Notes: a model not told the origin generated them from the sequence alone. 45,967 bases of DNA from Kribbella caucasensis (GCF_004361855.1 NZ_SNWQ01000038.1:1-45967), one strand, 5' to 3'. Shown: positions 7,975 to 16,781, counted from the first letter of the stretch. Program-made: numbers and translations.

Positions 7975-9299
7975 TCACGAGCCCGGGGAGGAGCCGAGCC
8001 ACGGCAGTGACGCGCGGAACTCGGGCTCTGCGTCGATCGGTACGGCGAGGTGGTGGTCACCGATCAGTCGGCAGTGGGTGGGCAGGTCGCGGGCGATCAG
8101 CCGAGCAAGCCCGGGATCGGCGCACTCGATCAAGGTGACGTGCCCGAGGTGGGTGAGCAGGCCGGTGACGTCGTCGATGAGATCGGCCACCGTGTCGGGG
8201 ATTTCGCCGTGACCTCGCTGACTCAGGAATGTCGTCAGCTCGCTCAAGTCGCGTCCGATGTCGAGCGCGGACAGCAGGCTGTGCCGGGGGAGAGGGTCCA
8301 CACCTGGTCGGCGGCGCGCTCGGCGTATGCGGACACCAGAACCTCGTCACTGGCGTCGAGCGGCTCGGTGGCAGCGATGGTCAGGTCGGGGAGGACACTT
8401 ACGGCCGGCGGGGCGTTGCGCCTGGTGCTGGGACGGTATTCGTCTTCGATGCCGAACACGTAGCGGCCGAGTGCGGTCATCCGGATCGCCTGCAGGCCGT
8501 CGTACCTGCTCAGCGCGTTGAGGTCGTCGGCACCCCAGTTGTCACGGTAGTCCTCACGCTCGCCGTTCGGGTGGAGGTTCTCCAGGTCGAACAGTCCTAG
8601 CGTTCCGGCGTACTCGAACAGCACGGCCAGGGTGTAGCGGCCTTCGAGGCTGTTCCAGTCCCCGAAGCCGGCGTAGCCCAGGCTGCCGTGTTGAGGGTCG
8701 ACGAGGTAGAGCTTCCACAGCGCCATATCGTTGCGCGTGATGCGCGGATTCAGCTTCCTGCGTCGCATGGTTGCGAATAGGGCATCGACGCTGATCCAGT
8801 CATGCGGCGGGCAGCCGGCCAGCGCTGTTGCGACGACCTGACGGCGGGTCTTGGCGGCGCTGAGCACGTTGCGGGCGCGTTGGCCCTTGATCGCTTCGAT
8901 TCGGCTGAACTCGTCGATCACCGCGTGGCTGTTCCAGCGTTGCCACAGGTCACGGATCACCTTGGCCGACGGCTTCCGCTGTGCGGCGAGGCCCTTGGTG
9001 GTCAGCCGGAGCCGACCGCTGTCCAGCCGGCCCAAGCCGCCGGCCTGGATCAGTAGCGGCCAGGCGAAGGCGGCGAGGTCCTCGTCGCGGTAGAAGTCGC
9101 CGTTCGACAGGTGGTCGGCGACGGTGTCCATCGTCGTCGCGCTCGGGCGCTTGGTCTTCTCGCTACACCGGAGCCGGCCCGCCGCGCACAGCTGCAGCAT
9201 CGCGCGCAGATTGTCCTGGGCCTCCCGCTCGGTCGGCCGTACCCGATGCTCACCGGCATGGACCAGCGGACCGGTTGCGCGCATCGTGTCGTGGTTCAT
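7975..9299 (-). pseudogene. Protein with C-terminal XPB/Ssl2-like domain, one frameshift
   Basis: The N-terminal about 300 residues are of unknown function, with winged-helix-like stretches (LTTKGLAAQRKPSAKVIRDLW). The C-terminal part resembles the XPB/Ssl2-like domain (Helicase_C_3): VLPDLTIAATEPLDASDEV, then RHSLLSALDIGRDLSELTTFL, PDTVADLIDDV and LIECADPGLARLIA. There is no Walker A or B, so it is not a helicase itself. The two parts are in different frames; the G5 run at 8286-8290 is the shift point and removing one base restores a single frame. The start ATG 9299 has the ribosome site GGAGGTGA inside the end of the CcbP-like gene, so the two are translationally coupled. Confidence 0.65.
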
Positions 9300-9304
9300 G
9301 CCAG

Positions 9305-9613
9305 TCACCTCCGCCAGTGCCGGTACGCCGCGATCCACTCTGCCCCGATGGGCAACGGCCTCGGTAACGGCAGGTCCAGGATCGGGATGGATTGCCGCGA
9401 CCGATCACGAACGCACATCGCGACAATGTGGTCGTCTTCAGTCAGGTGGATGCCGGTGATAATGACGTCGACCCCCAACACCGACGTTCGGAACGGCACT
9501 GCGAGATGTTCCTCAAGCATGGTGAAGAACCCGGTGACGCATTCGCTGTCGTTGTAACAGTCGACGGTCGCTTCCTTGACCATGGCGTCCAGTTCGCGCT
9601 TTGAAGCTCCCAC
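9305..9613 (-). CDS. CcbP-like calcium-binding small protein
   Basis: This acidic protein of 102 residues contains DCYNDSECVTGFFTMLEEHL, PFRTSVLGVDVIITGIHL and the closing PIGAEWIAAYRHW. These match the layout of the CcbP family (first known as a calcium-binding protein of Anabaena), which also occurs widely in bacterial accessory regions next to genes of unknown role. GTG 9613 is my start; a GTG a few codons upstream is also possible. Its stop overlaps the ribosome site of the XPB-like gene. A complete TPP riboswitch aptamer lies 110 nt upstream on the same strand, with no other gene between them. Confidence 0.7.
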   Translation of the reverse strand: MGASKRELDAMVKEATVDCYNDSECVTGFFTMLEEHLAVPFRTSVLGVDVIITGIHLTEDDHIVAMCVRDRSRQSIPILDLPLPRPLPIGAEWIAAYRHWRR

Positions 9614-9710
9614 GAGGCCCGAGACTAGCCGGAAGCCTGGACGGGTTCGGCGGGTGCCCGGGGCGGTCGGTGCTCTCGAGCAGATGGTTGGGCTTCTTGA
9701 GTGGAGGCTT

Positions 9711-9863
9711 GGACAGCGAGAACCTGCGAGACGTTTTCCCTTCGCCGGCATTGTCCGGATCAGGTATCTGGGGGTCGCCCTATGGTCCTAAGATCGTCAG
9801 GCCTCTCAGCCTTTCGGCTCCCTCGCCCGCCTCGCAGGCCATTTCCAGCTTGGCCCTGGGCAC
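9711..9863. repeat. 153-bp dispersed repeat, copy A
   Basis: This segment matches 39892-40044 in the same orientation with 8 mismatches in 153 positions and no gap (my count). It contains the TPP riboswitch plus short flanks. Weaker similarity continues for about 20 bases to the left. Outside the repeat the two loci differ. Confidence 0.9.
9723..9838 (-). promoter_or_regulatory. TPP riboswitch aptamer (copy A)
   Basis: Read on the minus strand the element starts with P1 strand CCTGCGAG and ends with its partner CTCGCAGG. Between them are GGGAGCC, the invariant GGCTGAGAGG, a variable hairpin, then ACCTGATCCGGACAATGCC and GGCGAAGGGAA. These are the conserved P2/P3 and P4/P5 parts of the thiamine pyrophosphate (THI-box) aptamer, and all appear intact. 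The downstream gene on this strand is ccbP-like and not a thiamine gene. It either controls the CcbP/XPB-like pair or is an orphan left by recombination. Confidence 0.85.
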
Positions 9864-9869
9864 CGTTCG

Positions 9870-10365
9870 CTTGCCGAGTGGTTGCCGACCTTCCACAGGC
9901 CGGTTGCCCACCGCAGGCCCACCAGGTGTGAGGGGTCGAGGGCGGTCTGCATCAGGGCGGTTCCACGGGTCAGGTCGATGAACCCTGATCTTGGGTTGTC
10001 CAGGTGGCTGCACAGCAGGTAGTAGGCGAACCCGGCCTCGATGGCCTGTACGTCCTGGGTCCATGAGTCGCGCGGAACCCCGATGAGTTCCTCGAGCATC
10101 CACTGGCTGTACTCGTGCAACACGACGCCGTGGTACTTGGCGGCATGCGCGCCGAGGGCCGCGGCCCGCACGAGTGCGTGTCCGACGGGCCGACGCGCTC
10201 GGTTGCGAGGCCGGGCTGAGGTCGGCTCCGCTCCGTTGCCGTACAGAGACACTGGTCACAGCTGCACCTCGCGTACAACACGTCGGCACCCGCAACGCCT
10301 TCGGTGTCGCCTGGTGCCGACGACATCCACGGGCTGTTCGGCTGGGGGGTCATGACCCGATCCAT
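9870..10365 (-). pseudogene. Broken gene of unknown family
   Basis: Two frames together give one protein-like product. From about 10365 it reads MTPQPNSPWM and ADVLYARCSCDQCL. After a shift near 10195 it continues ALVRAAALGAHAAKYHGVVL, EYSQWMLEELIGVPRDSW, VQAIEAGFAYYLLCSHLDN and LVGLRWATGLWKVG. The similarity to protein ends at about 9870, where the riboswitch repeat begins. The cysteines CSCDQC could bind metal. I do not recognise the family. The abrupt end against the repeat suggests that the repeat marks a recombination joint. Confidence 0.45.
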
Positions 10366-10446
10366 CGCATCCAGAGTGAAGTGTCCTCGCGGCGGGCGCG
10401 GTTCGGGTCAATGTCTGCGTTTGCGTCTGCTGGTCGGGCGTTTGCG

Positions 10447-11559
10447 TTACGGGGTGTAGATCTCGGCGGGGTGTAGCGGGCCTTGCCAGCAGTCGCCGTA
10501 CGAGTCGCACCACTCCTCACGGACGGCGCTGCCTTCGACCAGCACCCGCCCGTCGGCGAGCAGTGCCACACCGGGGCCGCTCGACCGGGCGTTGGCCATC
10601 TGACCGGTCGTGCTCCAGAAGCCGGCCGCCGGGTCCCATACCTCTGCGAACCGGCTGAACGTGTTGCCTCCGACGACGAGCACCCTGCCGTCGGCCAGCC
10701 GGGTCGCGGCGTACGGCACGGTGTACCGGTCGATGTTGAGGCTGGCCGCGGCCTGCCAGGTGCGGCTGGCCGGGTTGTAGATGGTGGCGGCGGTGCGGTT
10801 CGAGCGTACGCCGCCGATGGAGATCACCCGGCCGTCGAGCAGGCGCACCGCGGCGTACGAGGTGATGCCGGACGGCAGGCTCGTGGTTCGTGACCAGGTG
10901 CCGGTCGCCGGGTCGTACAGGTCGGTCGGGCCATACTCCACCGCGAGCACCGTGCCGTCGGTGAGCAAGGTCGCGGTGAACAGCGCTCGGGCGGCCGTCA
11001 TCGCACCGGTCGGTGACCACTGGCCCGTCGCCGGGTCGTACACCTCTGCCGAGGCGATGGGTGCGCAGGTGTAGTAGCCACACTGGGCGTAGGTCTGGTC
11101 CTTGCCGCCGGCAACCAGCACTGTGCCGTTCGCCAGCAGCGTCGCGGTGTGGTAGTACCTCCCGACCCCCATGCTGCCCGTCAACGTCCATTGGCCGCTC
11201 TTCGGGTCGTACAGCTCGGCGGACTTCTCGACCGTGGTGCCGCTGAAGCCGCCGGCGACGAGCACCTTGCCGTCCGGCAGCAGGGTCGCGGTCGCCGACG
11301 TACGACTCCGGTTCATGTTCGCCGCGGCCCGCCAGGTGCCATTGGCGGCCAGGTAGAGCTCGGCGAGGGTGCCCTGACCGCCGACGGCAAGCACGCGCCC
11401 GTCAGGCAGGGTCGTGGCGGTCTGGTAGCCGGTCGCCTGAACCGGCGCACCGGTGACGCTCCAGGTGTTGCTCTCCGCCGCGGATGCCTGCGCCGGTGCC
11501 AGGCAGACAGCGCCCACCACCAGGCTCACCAGACCGCGGCGTACGGTCAGCGCGAACAT
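10447..11559 (-). CDS. Secreted Kelch-repeat protein
   Basis: A 370-residue exported protein. Residues 1-27 form a signal peptide ending AQASA. The rest consists of about six Kelch/galactose-oxidase-central-type blades of about 47 residues, each with ATLLPDGxVLVAGG followed by AExYDPxxGxW and an A/T-x-x-M segment. Such a propeller without an attached oxidase domain is usually a binding or scaffolding domain. The last blade contains two Cys (EEWCDSYGDCW) that probably form a disulfide. It is transcribed alone; its promoter lies in the 270 bases before the divergent cation exchanger. No copper-radical cysteine or catalytic domain is visible. Confidence 0.85.
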   Translation of the reverse strand: MFALTVRRGLVSLVVGAVCLAPAQASAAESNTWSVTGAPVQATGYQTATTLPDGRVLAVGGQGTLAELYLAANGTWRAAANMNRSRTSATATLLPDGKVLVAGGFSGTTVEKSAELYDPKSGQWTLTGSMGVGRYYHTATLLANGTVLVAGGKDQTYAQCGYYTCAPIASAEVYDPATGQWSPTGAMTAARALFTATLLTDGTVLAVEYGPTDLYDPATGTWSRTTSLPSGITSYAAVRLLDGRVISIGGVRSNRTAATIYNPASRTWQAAASLNIDRYTVPYAATRLADGRVLVVGGNTFSRFAEVWDPAAGFWSTTGQMANARSSGPGVALLADGRVLVEGSAVREEWCDSYGDCWQGPLHPAEIYTP

Positions 11560-11831
11560 GACAATCCCCTCTCAGAGACAGTGCTGAGGTCGAGGCTGGC
11601 AGCGCAGCATGAAGACACCGCCTCGGCCTCGATGAAGAATTTCTGAAGATCATCGACACACCCGCCCGCAACAGCCCGCCGACTCGGTTCGCGATGTGTT
11701 CCAGCCTCAACTTGGCCGGCGGTGGTGGACGAGTCCTCGAGGGGACCGTTTGGTGTACGGTGTCGCGTGGTTTGCCGGGAAGCCTGGTCGGCTGCATCGC
11801 GGTAATTGCTGACCGCTGGGGGGAGCACACG

Positions 11832-12812
11832 ATGGTGTTTCAGATTCTTCTGGCCGCAGCGGGCCTGGTCGTGTTGACTTTCGCCGCCGACCATCTCGTG
11901 CTCGGCTCGTCGCGGCTGGCGGAGCGGATTCGGATCAGCCCGGTCGTGGTCGGAGTCGTTGTCATCGGCCTGGGCACCTCCGCGCCTGAGTTCCTGGTCT
12001 CCGGCGTTGCCGCGGCGCGGGGGGACACCGATCTCGCGGTGGGCAACATCGCCGGGTCAAACATCTTGAACCTGACCCTCATCCTTGGCGTCGCTGCGCT
12101 GGCTGGTTCAGTGGTGGTGACCTCGCAGGTGATTCGTCGCGAGGTGCCCCTCGCGGTCGGCGCGGTCGTCCTGTTCGCGTTTCTGGCCTGGGCGGGGCTG
12201 AGCCCGGTCACCGGGGCGGTGCTGGCCGCTGCAGGGGCGGGCGTGGTGTTACTGCTGCTGCGTTGGGCCAGCCAGGGTCGCGGTAACCAGGAACTCGCCG
12301 ACGACGCTGTGGAGTTCACGCACGCGAACGCAACGGTGGATGTGCCGGTCACCCTGTCAAGACTGCCGGGTTGGTTTGAGCCTGTCCGGGCGATTCTCGG
12401 CTTGGCCGGTGTGCTTGCCGGGGCGCAGCTGCTGGTTGCCAATGCTTCGGCGATTGCCACCGATCTGGGCGTGCCGCAGGTCATCATCGGGTTCACCTTG
12501 GTCGCTCTGGGCACGTCGCTGCCGGAGCTGGTCACCACTGTCCAGGCACAGCGCCGCGGCGAGTCGGATCTGGTAGTCGGGAATCTGTTTGGCAGCAACC
12601 TATTCAACAGCCTCATCGGCGGTGCGGTGGTGGGATTCGCGTCCGGCTCGGCCTCGCCCGGCAAGGCAGCCGTTGCCCTGAGCGTCGCGATGATCCTCAC
12701 CGCCGGGCTGGCGTGGGCGCTGTTGGGCCGGGGGCTGATCTTGACCCGGGTCGAGGCCGTGGCGCTGCTGGCCGCGTATGCGCTGACCATGCCGCTGCTG
12801 CTATCAGCGTGA
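11832..12812 (+). CDS. Sodium/calcium antiporter (CaCA family)
   Basis: A 326-residue inner-membrane antiporter of the YrbG/CaxA type, with about ten hydrophobic segments in two inverted halves. Both alpha repeats are complete: GLGTSAPEFLVSGVAAA with AVGNIAGSNILNLTLILG in the first, and ALGTSLPELVTTVQA with VVGNLFGSNLFNSLIGG in the second. The acidic residue in each SAPE/SLPE motif coordinates the cation. The likely role is Ca2+ (or Na+) extrusion. ATG 11832 follows GGGGGGAG by a proper distance. A CcbP-like calcium-binding protein is encoded 2 kb away, though no shared regulation is visible. Confidence 0.9.
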   Translation: MVFQILLAAAGLVVLTFAADHLVLGSSRLAERIRISPVVVGVVVIGLGTSAPEFLVSGVAAARGDTDLAVGNIAGSNILNLTLILGVAALAGSVVVTSQVIRREVPLAVGAVVLFAFLAWAGLSPVTGAVLAAAGAGVVLLLLRWASQGRGNQELADDAVEFTHANATVDVPVTLSRLPGWFEPVRAILGLAGVLAGAQLLVANASAIATDLGVPQVIIGFTLVALGTSLPELVTTVQAQRRGESDLVVGNLFGSNLFNSLIGGAVVGFASGSASPGKAAVALSVAMILTAGLAWALLGRGLILTRVEAVALLAAYALTMPLLLSA

Positions 12813-12979
12813 CCTGCCCGGCCGCCGAACCCGGCGAAACCCCAGCTGATGAACAAGTGTGATGAACGGACAGGGCATTGGGTCTCGGCGACGTTCGATT
12901 CAGATCAATACATTGACAGGCTGCCGCGACGGCGTGCGATCCGCTCACTGGCCCGGAATACTGCGAATCCGGCGATGAA

Positions 12980-13753
12980 CTAGGCGGCTGCGGTGCCGAG
13001 CATCCAGGTCAGACCGCCAAGGCCGGTTGCTGGGATCGTGGCGCCGTCGAGCATGACGGTGCGCAGGCCGGCTATGGAGTGGGTCAGGAACAGGGGCTTG
13101 GCGACGGTCTCGGCCCAGGCCGGCATCTCGGTGGTGGGCAGGATGGCGCCGCTGACGAACATGACCAGCATCAGTGCCATGTCGTTGAGCAGTGGGATGC
13201 GCTTCCAGACGAGGGTGAGGCCGGCGATCGCCATCGCGAGGCCTGCGGAGCCGACGATCAACAGCGCGATCGGCAGGAGGGCGTCGATCCGCCAGTGCAG
13301 GTCGATGCGAACCAGTGTTGCGGTGACGGCGTACATGACTGCGACGACGAAGGCCGACTCGGCGATCGCGGCGACGATCCGTCCGGCGACGACGTGTACC
13401 CAGGAGGGTAGTGGGCTGAGGTAGGTCTGTTCGAGGGTGCCGGACTGGATCTCGGTGAGTAGCCGCCAGAACATCTTCACCACGTGCAGATAGGTGTAGG
13501 CGTAGGCGACGAACCCGAGCAGCAGCCAGGCCATCTGATGTCGATCCAGGGCCCATTCGAGCTGCCCGGTGGCCGCGATGGTGTCGGCCTTGCCGGCGGT
13601 GAAGCCGATCAGCAGCAGGAAGACGATGAACAGTGGTAGCTCGATAAGGATCTGCAGCCGTTCGCTCCAGCCGTGGCGCAAGCCCTTGACGGTCTCGTTG
13701 CCGACGGCGGTGAGTGTCTGCCGTGCGGTCCAGGCGCGGACGGTGGTGCTCAT
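12980..13753 (-). CDS. ABC-2 permease, cut short by an in-frame TAG
   Basis: An ABC-2 type permease of 257 residues as translated, with about six membrane segments, e.g. LIELPLFIVFLLLIGFTAG, ALLPIALLIVGSAGLAMAIA and NDMALMLVMFVSGAILPTTE. It is the third gene of the ABC operon and its ATG overlaps the previous stop (ATGA, 13750-13753). The stop at 12980-12982 falls in the last membrane segment. Reading on in the same frame gives FIAGFAVFRASERIARRRG, then SLSMY and a TGA ending at 12905, which is the usual end of such permeases (membrane segment, basic cluster, short tail). I infer that TAG replaced a sense codon such as TGG or CAG. Function without the tail is uncertain. Confidence 0.85.
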   Translation of the reverse strand: MSTTVRAWTARQTLTAVGNETVKGLRHGWSERLQILIELPLFIVFLLLIGFTAGKADTIAATGQLEWALDRHQMAWLLLGFVAYAYTYLHVVKMFWRLLTEIQSGTLEQTYLSPLPSWVHVVAGRIVAAIAESAFVVAVMYAVTATLVRIDLHWRIDALLPIALLIVGSAGLAMAIAGLTLVWKRIPLLNDMALMLVMFVSGAILPTTEMPAWAETVAKPLFLTHSIAGLRTVMLDGATIPATGLGGLTWMLGTAAA

Positions 13754-14577
13754 GCTCCGAGCCTTCCTTCGCGCAGTCCGCGGCGGATCGCGGCCTGGTA
13801 CGCCGCCCAACCGACGACCAGTTGCACTGCGGCGTGGACCACGGCCCAGGGCAGCGTGCCACTCGACCACACGTTGTCGAGTGGCGCGCCTGCGACGAGG
13901 ATCTGGCGGGTGGCGTCGAGGCCGAGGGTGGTGGGGACAACGATCTTGGCGGCGAGTTCGAGCCAGTCGGGGAAGACGAAGACGGGGATGAAGGCGCCAT
14001 TGAGCATCATGATCACGTTCTGGACGACGTGGATGATCGCGCCGACCGAGTTGACGACCAGCGCCATCCCGCCGAACAGCAGCACGAAGCCGGCAATGTC
14101 GACGAGCGTGACTGCCAGCGGAACCACCGCGGACCACCGGAACGACAACTCGACGCCCTGAACGGCAAGCAGGATGACCAGGTTGAACCCGGCAACGATC
14201 GCCGCGATCACCAGGCCCTCGACCAGTGCGGCGGCGAGCCGGCCTGTCGAGGCCACCCATGGCCGCAGTGGGCTGAGCAGGCTCTGCTCGAGGGTTCCGG
14301 TGTACATCTCCTCGAGCACGCCGCTGACCATGCGGAGCGATGCGATGTAGAGGACGACGTACCCGAGGAACGCGACGAAGGTCATCGCGAGCACCTCGCC
14401 GACCAACCGACCGCCGCCGATGAAGAGCTGGATCACCCAGTAGAGCATGGCCACATAGGCCAGCCCGAGCGCCAGCGGTGCTTTGTGGGCCCACATCACC
14501 CGCAGGCCCTTGGCCGTCTCGTTGCCGAGCATCCTCAGCCCAAGGCGATACATGGGCGCATCAGCTGTTGTTGCCAT
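13750..14577 (-). CDS. ABC-2 type permease subunit
   Basis: This 275-residue integral membrane protein has six hydrophobic segments and the ABC-2 family signature around GTLEQSLLSPLRPWVASTGRL (the coupling region before the third segment) and the NGAFIPVFVFPDWLELAA loop. It pairs with the neighbouring permease to form the membrane part of an exporter. Its start ATG 14577 overlaps the end of the ATPase gene (stop 14561), and its own end overlaps the next permease by 4 nt. The substrate is unknown. Because the operon continues directly from merB, export of a mercury-related or thiol compound is possible but is only inference. Confidence 0.9.
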   Translation of the reverse strand: MATTADAPMYRLGLRMLGNETAKGLRVMWAHKAPLALGLAYVAMLYWVIQLFIGGGRLVGEVLAMTFVAFLGYVVLYIASLRMVSGVLEEMYTGTLEQSLLSPLRPWVASTGRLAAALVEGLVIAAIVAGFNLVILLAVQGVELSFRWSAVVPLAVTLVDIAGFVLLFGGMALVVNSVGAIIHVVQNVIMMLNGAFIPVFVFPDWLELAAKIVVPTTLGLDATRQILVAGAPLDNVWSSGTLPWAVVHAAVQLVVGWAAYQAAIRRGLREGRLGA

Positions 14578-15553
14578 GATCAACCTCTCCTTTCAGCAGC
14601 GAGACGAAGACGTCCTCGAGGCTGGGCCGGACCCGGCTGACCCTGAGTACCGGTACCGAGCCGTGGTGCAGTCCGGTCAGTACGGTGTGCAGCGTGTCTT
14701 GATCAGAGGTCGGCAGTTGGATGGTGGTCTGGCCGTTGGCGGACTCCGTCGCGACCTTCGCCCCGAGCACGTCGGCCACTGTGGTCGTCGTACCGGCTAC
14801 GTCGATTTCTAAGCGGTCCTCGGCGTAGCGGTCGAGCAGCTCGGCGGTGGGCAGGTCGGCGATGATGCGGCCGTCGCGGAGGACGGCTACCCGGCCGGCA
14901 AGCTCCTCTGCCATCGCGAGTTGGTGGGTGGTGAGGACGACGGTCTTGCCTTCCTCGCGGGTCAGTCGACGTACCCAGTGCCGCACGGTCCGGGCGGCTT
15001 CCACGTCCAGCCCGATGGTGGGCTCGTCGAGCAGCACGATCGGCGGGTCGGTCACCAGTGCCGCGGCGACGGCGACCTTCTGCTGCATCCCGCGGGAGAA
15101 CCCGCCGACCTGCTGGTTGCGGCGGTCCCACAGGTCCAGGTCACGCAGCAGCCGCTCCGCTCGCGGCCTGATTTCCGCTGCTCGCAGGCCCTTGAGACGC
15201 CCGAAATAGAGCAGGTTCTGCCAGGCCGACAGCGACCAGTAGACGTTGCGGGAGCCCTCCAGCACCGCGCCGATCTGCTGGACGGCCCGGCTGCGCTGCT
15301 TGCTGATGTCGTAGCCGCGTAGCCGTACCGTGCCCGCTGTCGGGGTGATCAGGCCGGCCATCATCTTGATGATCGTGGTCTTGCCCGCACCGTTCGGTCC
15401 GAGCAGCCCGAGGACCTGGCCAGCCGGGACGTCGAGGGACACGTCCTGGACGGCTGTCAGGTGTCCGTATTTCTTGGTGAGATGCCGCAGTTCGATGGCC
15501 GGGGGCGCGGCTGTGCCGGCGGTGGTGTGCGGCTTGAGCAATAGTTCAGGCAT
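14561..15553 (-). CDS. ABC transporter ATPase, ABC-2 exporter type
   Basis: A 330-residue ATPase with Walker A GPNGAGKTT (about 52-60), Q-loop region QIGAVLEGSRN, signature GGFSRGMQQK, Walker B IVLLDEPTIGLD and H-loop TTHQ. The C-terminal about 80 residues form the accessory domain typical for DrrA/CcmA-like exporters, ending LEDVFVSLLKGE. It lies 12 nt after the merB stop and is followed by two overlapping permease genes, so all four genes form one transcription unit leftwards from the MerR-type promoter at 16283-16314. Confidence 0.93.
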   Translation of the reverse strand: MPELLLKPHTTAGTAAPPAIELRHLTKKYGHLTAVQDVSLDVPAGQVLGLLGPNGAGKTTIIKMMAGLITPTAGTVRLRGYDISKQRSRAVQQIGAVLEGSRNVYWSLSAWQNLLYFGRLKGLRAAEIRPRAERLLRDLDLWDRRNQQVGGFSRGMQQKVAVAAALVTDPPIVLLDEPTIGLDVEAARTVRHWVRRLTREEGKTVVLTTHQLAMAEELAGRVAVLRDGRIIADLPTAELLDRYAEDRLEIDVAGTTTTVADVLGAKVATESANGQTTIQLPTSDQDTLHTVLTGLHHGSVPVLRVSRVRPSLEDVFVSLLKGEVDHGNNS

Positions 15554-15565
15554 GGCCGCCCCTGC

Positions 15566-16239
15566 TCAACGGCCCAGCAGGGAGCCGAAGATGATCCGGC
15601 TTCCTTCGATGGAGTCAGCCTGGTCGTAGACCTCGCCGGACAGCGCCGGATTGGCCTCCAGGTATGCCCGGGCGTGTTCGGGGTGGGTGAAGAAGTGGAC
15701 GTAGCGGCAGGCGGCTTCGGCGGCCGTGCCGCAGGCATGCCTGGCGGCGACCAGCGTGACTGTGCTGTCGGGTTCCCACGTCCAGCCGTGGTCGTCGTAC
15801 CGGATCCGGATCGGCTCGCCGGTATGCGGGTCGGTGCTGGTGATGGTGGCGTTGCGGCCGGTCATCAGCGGGATGCCAAGGGCGTCGGCGCCGCACATCG
15901 CCCAGGTGGCGGGGCCGTCGTCGAACTCGACTCGGTGCGGCGTCGGGCTGCCGGAGAACGGGGGTAGGCCACGGTGACCGAGCCGTCGGCGGTGTGCACG
16001 AGGTCGGCGTCGGCCAGGCTCGCCAGTGCCTGGTCGGGGTCGGTTCCGAGCAAGCTGGCTCGGTCGGCGATCCACGCGACTGTCGGCGCGACGCCGGTGT
16101 CGCCGAACGCGGTCAGGATGGCCCGGTGCAGCTCGCGCAGCTGAGGCGAGAGCTTGGCCTGGGCCTGATTCATCAGGGTGAAGCCGAAGGTGTCGGCGAA
16201 ATCGGTGATGGCACTGCCGACGTCGCTGGTCCTGGTCAT
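15566..16239 (-). pseudogene. merB: Organomercurial lyase MerB, one frameshift
   Basis: MerB cleaves the carbon-mercury bond of organomercurials by protonolysis and passes Hg2+ to MerA. The first frame (from ATG 16239, ribosome site GGAGGA) gives the N-terminal winged-helix part with LSPQLRELHRAILTAFGDTG and WIADRASLLGTD. After the G5 run at 15960-15964 the sequence continues in another frame with WAMCGADALGIPLMTGR (first catalytic Cys and the Asp three residues later), TGEPIRIR and CRYVHFF (second catalytic Cys). All three catalytic residues are present. Deleting one base of the run gives one frame of normal length. It may be a sequencing error or a recent null allele. Confidence 0.85.
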
Positions 16240-16282
16240 CGTGGTTCCTCCATCGCAGTGATTCGATCGGGTGTCGATTGCG

Positions 16283-16314
16283 ACGGTAGGCACTCACCCC
16301 GGGGTGAGGGTCAA
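16283..16314 (-). promoter_or_regulatory. MerR-type promoter/operator before merB
   Basis: On the minus strand, a -35 box TTGACC (16309-16314) and a -10 box TACCGT (16283-16288) are separated by 20 nt. The spacer contains the perfect palindrome CTCACCCCGGGGTGAG (16293-16308). An over-long 19-20 nt spacer filled by a dyad is the hallmark of promoters twisted open by MerR-family activators. It sits directly after the stop of the MerR-like gene and about 45 nt upstream of merB. I infer that this regulator activates merB and the following ABC-2 genes. Confidence 0.8.
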
Positions 16315-16318
16315 GCGT

Positions 16319-16765
16319 TCATCGGTGCGCGTGCTCCGGGTCGATTGGGCATCGTGGATCGCTGTCCCAGCACGCCTCGCCTTCGGAGGCCAGATCCGCG
16401 TGGTAGCTGGCCTCGAACTCGTCGATGCGCTGAACTGTCTCTTCCAGCTGGGTGATCCGTGCCTGCAGCCGCCGGCGAGAGGTCTGCAGCCGTTCAGCCA
16501 GCTGCGGCCCGAACGATCGCCGCGCATGAGCGGCGGTCAGGTCGCGGATCTCGGCCATGGTCAGGCCGAGACCGCGGAGCGTGCCGATCCACCGCACACA
16601 CCACAACGCGTCGGCGTCATAGAGGCGGTAGTTCGACGGGCTGCGACCGACCGTGTAGATCAGGCCCCTGTCGGTGTAGTCGCGCAAATTCTTGATCGGC
16701 ACCCCGGTACGGCGGGACAGGTCCCTGACCGTCATCAAGCGGGAGCCGTTTCTGGTCATCGTCAT
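16319..16765 (-). CDS. MerR-family transcriptional regulator
   Basis: A 148-residue MerR-type activator: winged HTH with MTVRDLSRRTGVPIKNLRDY and NYRLYDADALWCVRWIGTLR, LGLTMAEIRDLTAAHAR, then a dimerisation coiled coil (LAERLQTSRRRLQARITQL) and a short C-terminal tail with CWDSDPRC followed by a His-rich end (PEHAHR). The tail cysteines and histidines could bind metal. It does not have the three-Cys arrangement of classical MerR, so its effector need not be Hg2+. It starts 16 nt after merA and is probably co-transcribed with it. The dyad promoter just downstream is its likely target. Confidence 0.88.
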   Translation of the reverse strand: MTMTRNGSRLMTVRDLSRRTGVPIKNLRDYTDRGLIYTVGRSPSNYRLYDADALWCVRWIGTLRGLGLTMAEIRDLTAAHARRSFGPQLAERLQTSRRRLQARITQLEETVQRIDEFEASYHADLASEGEACWDSDPRCPIDPEHAHR

Positions 16766-16781
16766 CGTTTCGTCCCCTGGT

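Noticed and set aside
8244..9299. A helicase
   Set aside because: The C-terminal domain is XPB/Ssl2-like, but there are no Walker motifs, so no helicase activity is claimed.
12980..14494. A continuous minus-strand frame of 504 codons
   Set aside because: Only its second half (from 13753) is the permease; the first half is a shadow of the other permease.
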